Source: Dioscorea cayenensis subsp. rotundata (Eukaryota; Streptophyta; Magnoliopsida; Dioscoreales; Dioscoreaceae). From it: a stretch of 64,000 bases of DNA. Under the pieces are notes generated by a model. That model saw only the letters and a program-made list of their open reading frames with translations, was not told the origin of the DNA and did not search any database. Below, one piece after another: positions 57,726 through 64,000 of this stretch. The stretch covers positions 14,394,018 to 14,458,017 of the forward strand of contig NC_052486.1 in assembly GCF_009730915.1 (NCBI RefSeq). Reading direction: 5' to 3'. Numbering within the stretch: the stretch's first letter is position 1; every line of letters begins with the position of its first letter. A program made the translations under genes and the position numbers.

Positions 57726-58764
57726 TTACAACATCAGAATTAATCATATGAAGATATAATTATTACCAAAAAATTTGAAATTTAGGATTTTATTAACTTG
57801 TTTACTTGCTGTCAAGATTGGAATTATAAATTCACTAATGAAAAAGAGATGCTTTCGGGGTACTTTTGGCGACATTTGCTATATATAACTGATGTATAAC
57901 TAGTGCTAAATTTGGCTCCACATTCTAGTTCTATGGTTATTAAAAATGGTATTAAAAAAGTTTATTCTCCACCAATGACTGAGATGTGACCAAAGTTCAA
58001 ATGGCATTTGGGGAGCTTTTTTAATGTTAAAAAGGGGAGAACTTTTGGGTTGCGTATCACACTATAAACACCCTTAATTAGTCAAATACATGGATAGGGA
58101 TGTAGAAGTAGAACATATAACATATTTATATATATATGATGTGACAAGAATATCAACTTCCTTGTTAATGTGTTTAAATTTAGGAAATTAGTGCCATCAA
58201 GCGGGAATCACAAATTTCTTTTCTTTGAATAATCTAAAATTTATTTATAATCTCTTAAAATTTTCAACTTTGCTTGTGAACTCTCCAACTTCCACTAGAT
58301 AAAAGTGGTTTATCCATTTATATATATATATAAAAAAAAAATTTAATGTGATCCTAAATATTACTTCGACAATATATATATATAAATTCATTTTGATCTC
58401 GTAGCCTTGAAAACCAACTTTCTATCCACCCTATAATAAAAGAGTTAAAACTGCATTTCTCTCCCAATTTAAATATCCCATCACTTATCTTCATTTATAT
58501 AAAAAAATCTTGCATAATAACTCAAAAAGATTATTGTTATAATATCATTCTTTCAAAAAAAAAAAAAAGAAAAATATTGTTTTATAAAAAAAGAAAAAAC
58601 CAAAATATTTGGACAAATTTTTGAATTATACCACGTAGACATCCTTGGATTATGCCAAGCTGCCATGTTTGAATTATACTTGTGGCATATATTTGAATTA
58701 TGCCAAGCCGGCATTTTTGATTATCCAAGGAACATCAATAAGTGATAGACATTTTTTCTGATCA
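57726..58764. other. AT-rich intergenic DNA, no gene
   Basis: The missing 5' exons of the proline dehydrogenase would be expected here and are not found. An A-run (58555-58568) and TA-rich stretches are present. A degenerate repeat of ttgaattatacca/tgccaag words occurs at 58620-58720. Confidence 0.5.
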
Positions 58765-59099
58765 AAATAGGCTTAGTTTTTAATTACAAAATTATATATT
58801 CTGAGATGCAACCCATGAGACTTTTTTTTTTTATTTTTATTTATTTTGGAGGTAGTTGGGTTTCTCTGATTATATTGTATAAATTGGACAAATTTGCCAT
58901 GAAAATTGAAAAGCCTTTCCTCTGATTGTTCATGTCTTTCTTGACTTTTGATCACTCATCACATTACTCTTTCAAAAAATTATTATGCTGGACCCACACG
59001 CATAGAATTTTCCACACAAAGGCGGACTTATATATATAAAGAGATAATGCGAGAGAGGGGGAATCAGAAAAATTATTACACATATCTTTGAAAAGACAA
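58765..59099 (+). promoter_or_regulatory. RLP-B upstream region with TATA box
   Basis: The region is homologous to that of RLP-A. The TATA element tatatataaa (59031-59040) lies about 60 bases before the first ATG at 59100, with attttccacacaaaggcgg directly upstream. Confidence 0.65.
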
Positions 59100-61526
59100 A
59101 TGCTTAGTATGGGAGTGATGAAGAAACATTTTCAATTAGCTCTACTACTGTTTTGCCTTCTCTGCTTGGAACTTGCTGCCTTTTGCAATTGTGGTGGTGG
59201 TGGTTCCATTTGCAGAGAAATAGAAAGGAAGGCACTTGCTGATTTCAAAAATGGCCTTGAAGATCCCAATGGATGTCTCTCTTCTTGGATTGGCTTTGAC
59301 TGTTGCTCTTGGACAGGCGTACAATGCCACAACTACACTGGGCACGTTATAAGGCTTGATGTCCACAACTTGGGAGGTGAGATCCGGCCTTCTTTGCTTG
59401 TTTTGAATCACTTAAGATATTTGGATCTTAGTGATAACTTTTTTATACATACTAGAATTCCAACTTTCTTGGGTTCACTGGCAAGTCTTCAATATCTTGA
59501 CCTTTCTTCTGCTGGCTTCATTGGGCGTGTCCCACACCAACTTGGTAATCTGTCTCGCTTGCAGTACCTTGATCTTTCATTTAATTCTGTTGATATGGTT
59601 GGAAGCCATTGGCTCACAAATCTTTCTTCTCTTCAATGTTTGAATTTGACTGGTGTCAATCTTTCCAAGGCAAAAAATGTGCTCAAATCACTGAATACCC
59701 TTCCTTTGATATCTGAGATAAACTTATATGCTTGTGAGCTTCACGTCCCTCTTTCACTTGGTGTTGAAATTAACTTTACAAATCTTCGATTCCTTGATCT
59801 TTCCTCCAATGGCATTAACTCCACCATGCCTCAATGGTTGTTCAAGTTGAGTGGCCTTGAGTATCTTCATCTTCATGATAATAATTTTCAGGACCTTATC
59901 CCTTCCGATATTGGGAAACTTACTTCTCTTAGGGTCCTTGATCTCTCATATAATGGTGTCCTAAGTGTTGGACTGCCAACTACGTTGGGGAAACTCTGTA
60001 ACTTGAGCAAACTATATCTCTCGGAAAATAAATATTTCTCTGGTGATCTTAATAGATTCGGAGAAATATTTTCCGGGTGCTTGAAAAACAGTTTAGAGGA
60101 GTTGTATTGGAGTAATGCATCACTCAGTGGGCCATTGCCAAGTTGGTTGTGGAACCTTAAGTCTCTTAAGACTCTTGATCTTTTTTCTAATAATTGCAAT
60201 GGAACTATTCCAAAATATTTGGGACAATTATTACCAGAGCTGGACATGTTGGACCTTTCTTATAATAATATAGCAGTGAGACCCGATTGGGTTCCTCCAC
60301 CTAAACTAAAATATTTGCATATGAACAATTGCAAAGTGGGCCCGAGATTTCCATCATGGCTTCAGAATTTGAAAATTTTGTCTTCACTTAGAATGTCAAA
60401 TGCAAGTATTGCTGATACATTGCCACTATGGTTTTGGAACATCTCTTTGGATATTGCAGATATAGATTTATCACACAATGAAATCAAAGGCAAGCTACCA
60501 GAAGTTTCGTCAAAATTACCCAATCTTCAATTTTTAGATTTAAGTCATAATTATTTGGAAGGACAGTTGCCACAATTTTCATCAAATCTAGTAGATTTTG
60601 ATCAGACGCATGGCTTATTCTCAAGGTCCACTTTCTCTAATACAAGTATTATAGTGCCAAGTTTGTCGAAATTGTATATTTCTTCAAACAAAATAACAGG
60701 AAGTATCCCTAGTTCATTATGTGAACTAAATTATTTGTACATCCTCGACCTCTCAAAGAATATGATTGAAGGAGTAGTTCCTGATTGCTGGAATCATTTT
60801 TTGGAAATAATGGATTTGTCTTATAACAATCTACATGGAATAATTCCCGCATCTATCTGCTCCACATTTTTGTCAGAGTTGCATTTGAGCAATAATGAAT
60901 TTTTTGGAGAGCTCCCATTATCCTTTAAAAATTGTACATCATTGCAAATGTTAGATCTTGAACATAATAAAATTAGTGGGAGTATACCAGCATGGCTTGG
61001 AGAAAATTTGCAGGCGCTAGAGACACTTGAGCTTCGAAATAATATGTTTACTGGAACTATTCCTCCACAATTGGGAAACCTCACGTATCTTCATGTTATT
61101 GATGTTTCAAATAACCATCTATCAGGTGCCATACCACATAGTTTTGGCAATTTCACTGCCATGAAAACTAATCTTGAAAGAGTTTGGTCACGCATAGATG
61201 AGTATGTGAACAATATTGATATAAATATGAAAGAAAGAGAATTTCAGTTGGAAGGGAGAATACCATCATTATTTATTTGCATTGACCTCTCAAATAATAT
61301 GTTATCAGGAGAGATACCCGAAGAACTAGCGCACCTTTCTTTTCTGCAGAGCTTGAATTTATCCAGAAATCAATTATCAGGACAACTTTCAGAAAAAATT
61401 GGAGAGCTGAGTGTTGGAGAGATTGATCAGATCCCAATGAATCAAGTGGTGCACACTGCTGCTGCTGCAGGTTGTCTCCAGAAATACAGGGATGGTGTGC
61501 CTCATGTCGGGATTCAATACAAGTGA
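59100..61526 (+). CDS. RLP-B: LRR receptor-like protein, truncated, LTR-encoded C-terminus
   Basis: A single open frame of 808 codons starts at the first ATG. The signal peptide (FQLALLLFCLLCLELAAF) is followed by the N-cap (CREIERKALADFKNGL, DCCSWTGVQC) and the same LRR series and island (NNIDINMKEREF) as RLP-A. Compared with RLP-A, a few residues are missing after the N-cap (near 59360). At 61412 Copia-III begins; the frame continues 38 codons into its 5' LTR (SVGEIDQIPMNQ ...) to a TGA at 61526. The last LRRs, C-cap, membrane helix and tail are therefore lost. If transcribed and ended in the LTR, it would be a secreted LRR protein. Family role as for RLP-A; the truncated form may be inert or a soluble binder (inference). 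Confidence 0.85.
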   Translation: MLSMGVMKKHFQLALLLFCLLCLELAAFCNCGGGGSICREIERKALADFKNGLEDPNGCLSSWIGFDCCSWTGVQCHNYTGHVIRLDVHNLGGEIRPSLLVLNHLRYLDLSDNFFIHTRIPTFLGSLASLQYLDLSSAGFIGRVPHQLGNLSRLQYLDLSFNSVDMVGSHWLTNLSSLQCLNLTGVNLSKAKNVLKSLNTLPLISEINLYACELHVPLSLGVEINFTNLRFLDLSSNGINSTMPQWLFKLSGLEYLHLHDNNFQDLIPSDIGKLTSLRVLDLSYNGVLSVGLPTTLGKLCNLSKLYLSENKYFSGDLNRFGEIFSGCLKNSLEELYWSNASLSGPLPSWLWNLKSLKTLDLFSNNCNGTIPKYLGQLLPELDMLDLSYNNIAVRPDWVPPPKLKYLHMNNCKVGPRFPSWLQNLKILSSLRMSNASIADTLPLWFWNISLDIADIDLSHNEIKGKLPEVSSKLPNLQFLDLSHNYLEGQLPQFSSNLVDFDQTHGLFSRSTFSNTSIIVPSLSKLYISSNKITGSIPSSLCELNYLYILDLSKNMIEGVVPDCWNHFLEIMDLSYNNLHGIIPASICSTFLSELHLSNNEFFGELPLSFKNCTSLQMLDLEHNKISGSIPAWLGENLQALETLELRNNMFTGTIPPQLGNLTYLHVIDVSNNHLSGAIPHSFGNFTAMKTNLERVWSRIDEYVNNIDINMKEREFQLEGRIPSLFICIDLSNNMLSGEIPEELAHLSFLQSLNLSRNQLSGQLSEKIGELSVGEIDQIPMNQVVHTAAAAGCLQKYRDGVPHVGIQYK

Positions 61527-61939
61527 TGTGTGAATGTTGTTTAACTGGTTGCACTTGGTTGTAATGCATCCGGGGATGCTTTAATTACTTCTGTTATAAT
61601 GTTTGTTTGTAATGTTTGGCTATTTTTGAATATTCTCTAGCTATGTACTCGTATAACCATGAAGGTTGGTCGGCCGGTGTTTGTATTAATGCCCAGTGCT
61701 TAATTGAATGAAATAAGAGAGTTAATTTTGGTGATCTCTATTGCTTCTTCTCTTCGCTTTTTCTTTGGTTTAGTTGTGTGTTTGAATGGTGATTATATTC
61801 TGAAAAGAATTCAGTGAGAAACATAAGTGACCATTGTCAAGCTTCCCTCACATTCTTAGCACCATTCTTCCAAACAGAGTGCTTGTCTTCATAACTAAGT
61901 GTGCAGCCTTGTCATTGTTCAGTAATCCCGATCCTAACA
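61412..61939 (+). repeat. 5' LTR of Copia-III
   Basis: The LTR is 528 bp, TG...CA, in the sense direction of RLP-B. It supplies the last codons and stop of RLP-B and has AATGAAATAA (near 61708) that could act as a polyadenylation signal. The 3' partner lies outside the window, so the LTR ends are inferred from the TG/CA ends and the primer site. Confidence 0.8.
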
Positions 61940-61940
61940 G

Positions 61941-61952
61941 TGGTATCGGAGA
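61941..61952 (+). other. Primer-binding site, initiator-Met tRNA type
   Basis: The sequence tggtatcggaga starts two bases after the LTR end and matches the Copia primer consensus tggtatcagagc apart from two bases. Confidence 0.8.
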
Positions 61953-61974
61953 CTTGTCACTGAATCCGGGAGAA

Positions 61975-62500
61975 GATGTCTTGCTCCTCCCTCAGCAAAA
62001 GGATGCCGATGTACCCTATTTCAAAGGTGAGAACTATAACCTTTGGGCATTGATGATGAAAACCATGTTTAGATCGAAAGATCTATGGAAATTGGTGGAG
62101 AAGGGATTCAGTGAAGAAGGTGATGCTACCAGAATCAATGATAGCCTCAAGAAAGATGCTAAAGCTATGTATCTAATCCAACGTGCACTTGACTCAAGGA
62201 TATTAGTAAGGATCTCGAAGCCAAGACAGCTAAGGAGGCTTGGGATGTTATTAAAACAGAGTTCCAGGGAGACTCAGACAACTCAAACATCCAGCTTCAT
62301 GCCCTTCGAGAGAGAGTTTGATCTTTGTCAAAAATGAAGCAAGGTGAGTGCATGCGAGGATTTTTGTGAGCGGGTATTAGATATTGTATACCAAATAAGA
62401 GTCTTGAAGCAAGACCTCCCTCAAAAAGTCATTGTTTCCAAAAATTCTCAGAAGTTTGACTCCCAGATTCTCACAGGCTGTTCACTCGATCATAGAAGCA
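61975..62500 (+). pseudogene. Copia-III gag N-terminal part, frameshifted
   Basis: The frame to 62337 shows VPYFKGENYNLWALMMKTMF and DLWKLVEKGFSEEGDA, the N-terminal Copia Gag pattern. It stops near 62337, and another frame continues (CERVLDIVYQIRVLKQDLP near 62360), so at least two frame changes separate it from the rest of Gag. No ATG directly follows the LTR in this frame except at 61834 within the LTR. Confidence 0.8.
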
Positions 62501-64000
62501 AAGGATTTGAATACAATCTCAGTTGAGCAGTTGAGTGGCTCACTGAAAAATCATGAAGCTATACTAAACATTGAAGGGAATCATCATGAAGGTGAGAAGG
62601 CATTGTATGCAGGCAGAGGAGGTGCTCATACTTCTGAGCATCCAAACAGAGGGAGAGGTAGAGGCCGTGGCTTCTCTCCCAGAGGAAGAGGGCGTGGGCG
62701 CGGCAGAAGCAGTGACCCAGTTCGCACTGAACCAGGATTCTCTGCAGAATTTAACAAATCCCATAAGGGAGTACAATGCTTTGTATGTAAGAAGTTCGGG
62801 CATGTAAAAGCCCAATGCTGGTATAGAAACAGAGAAGCTAATGTTGTGAAAGAAGACAAGGGAAAGGAAGGAGAAGAAGTGGCATTTATGGCAATCAATG
62901 AAGAACCGAAACAAGGTGGAGGACTATGGCTAATTGACAGTGGATGCTCAAACCACATGTCAGGAGAAAGAAGCCTGTTCCAGAGCATTGCCACGACACC
63001 AAGACATTCCATCAAAGTCGGGGATGGAAAAGCTCTCAAAGTTGAAGGTATCGGCAAAGTGTCTCTCTGTTCAAGCAGAGGTAAAATTACAAACTTAAAT
63101 GATGTTCAGTATGTACCAAGTTTAACTCACAATTTGTTGAGTGTTGGTCAAATGATGGATGCTGGTTTCGACATTGAGTTCACCAAAGGGGTTTGCAAAA
63201 TCAGGGAAACTGAAACTAAGGCACAGGTAGCTCGGGTGGCGATGACTTCCAACAGGCTCTTTCCTTTAGAAGCTAATGATGTTGACTTTGCCAACTTAGC
63301 ACAAGAAGAAGATGATGCCTCTGATCTCTGGCATAAGAGATATGGGCACATAAATGTAAAGAAGCTGAAATACATATCAGAACAAGAACTGGTGTCTGGG
63401 TTGCCGAAGATTACAAGTGTGAGTTCATGTGAAGCATGCTCACAGGGGAAGCAAGCTCGTTCTGTGTTTCCCAAAGGCCAAGCAAAACGTGCAACTGCAC
63501 CTCTTGAGTTGATTCACGGCGACCTTGTAGGCCCAATCAGAGCAACGTCCATCGGAGGTAACTCTTACTTTCTTCTATTGACTGACGACTACTCCAGATA
63601 CAGCTGGGTGTATTTCATGCACCGGAAATCAGATACATTCCAGCTCTTCAAGCAGTTTAAGCTCTTGGTGGAAAAGCAGTTCTCATTTCAGGTCAAGGTT
63701 TTGCGCACTGATCGCGGAGGGGAATTTACATCCAATGAATTTGAAGCTTTCTGCCATCTCGCCGGAGTGCACCACCAACTGTCAGCTCCACAGACCCCTC
63801 AGCAAAACGGCGTCGCCGAACGCAAGAACAGAACAGTGACGGAGATGGCTCGTACCATGCTGAAGGAGAAGAAGATGCCTTCAGAGTACTGGGCAGAGGC
63901 GGTGGCGACGGCAGTGTACATCCTTAATCGGTCGACAACATCGGCGGTAAAGCTTCGAACTCCGTTTGAAGCTTTGACCGGTGAGAAGCCCTCCATTGAC
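62501..64000 (+). CDS. Copia-III Gag C-terminus, protease and integrase, open to window end
   Basis: One frame stays open from about 62501 to the window end. It encodes the Gag segment NTISVEQLSGSLKNHEAIL, an RG-rich linker (RGRGRGRGFSPRGRGRGRG), the zinc knuckle CFVCKKFGHVKAQC at 62777, the protease active site LWLIDSGCSNHMS near 62930, the pre-integrase LWHKRYGHIN near 63330 with CEACSQGKQAR, the integrase core LIHGDLVGP ... LLLTDDYSRYSWVY, RTDRGGEFTS and APQTPQQNGVAERKNR, and AVYILNRS. All signature residues visible are intact. The protease has DSG where many have DTG, which is normal in Copia. The rest of Pol is beyond the window. Confidence 0.9.

Larger units (their letters stand above)
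61407..64000 (+). mobile_element. Copia-III (Ty1) in RLP-B, cut by window end
   Basis: The element begins at 61412 with a 528-bp LTR (TGTTGGAGAG to ATCCTAACA). The bases ctgag (61407-61411) are the candidate left target duplication; RLP-A at the same codon reads gagagcttagg, so this is where the gene is cut. An initiator-Met-type primer site follows. The internal region encodes Gag, zinc knuckle, protease and integrase up to the window end. Confidence 0.88.

Overview
The window is plant nuclear DNA from an angiosperm, a small stretch of a tandem-duplicated resistance-type locus embedded in a retrotransposon-dense region. Evidence for this is spliced plant genes (theta-class glutathione transferase, proline dehydrogenase), intronless LRR receptor-like proteins (RLPs) with a plant-type N-cap, Ty3/Athila-Tat and Ty1/Copia elements, a CTCCCTCCGT-type MITE and LINE fragments with poly(A) tails. 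The species cannot be fixed from the sequence alone. A run of exactly 1000 N (24109-25108) is an assembly gap of unknown true size.

Region 1-24108 is nested Ty3/gypsy DNA with no host gene recognised. Two minus-strand LTRs (1-837, and 838-1690 continued at 8499-8782) hold a complete but pol-less Ty3 element at 1696-8493 (target-site duplication actgc). A plus-strand solo LTR sits at 10168-12061 (actac). An Athila-like element starts at 14791 with its 5' LTR, primer-binding site, decayed gag and protease, and runs into the gap. Its protease frame is split by a minus-strand solo LTR (18882-22642, gaaat), itself split by another solo LTR (19076-20948, gaggc).

Region 25109-63999 is a repeated host block: [RLP gene] - [AT-rich 3' flank] - [theta-class GST]. 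Four GST copies are visible: GST-1 (exons 1-3, 27016-27596), GST-1b (5' flank and exon 2, 29351-31984), GST-2 (all seven exons, 43486-51724) and GST-3 (all seven exons, 52673-55462). Two RLP genes are visible: RLP-A (33122-41953) and RLP-B (59100-61411). A third RLP probably lies in the gap, because the sequence just right of it matches the 3' flank of RLP-A. A 5'-truncated proline dehydrogenase lies on the minus strand at 56737-57722.

Three different Copia elements each landed in a coding exon of this block: Copia-I (35024-41057, tacca) in RLP-A, Copia-II (45370-51006, aacag) in exon 6 of GST-2, and Copia-III (from 61412, beyond the window end) in RLP-B. LINE fragments, a 45-bp LINE tail insertion and a MITE add to the damage. 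The locus therefore reads as a decaying RLP/GST array. RLP-A is open in frame on both sides of its insertion. RLP-B is truncated before its membrane anchor and ends in a tail encoded by the LTR. GST-3 is the best preserved GST but has small frame problems.

No prokaryote-type system, CRISPR array, tRNA or rRNA gene was seen. The most interesting signals are the precise dated-by-nesting insertions, the LTR-derived chimeric RLP end, a hairpin plus CTACAGTA module shared by LTRs of Ty3 and Ty1 elements, and a 110-bp double-hairpin array in the Athila-like element.
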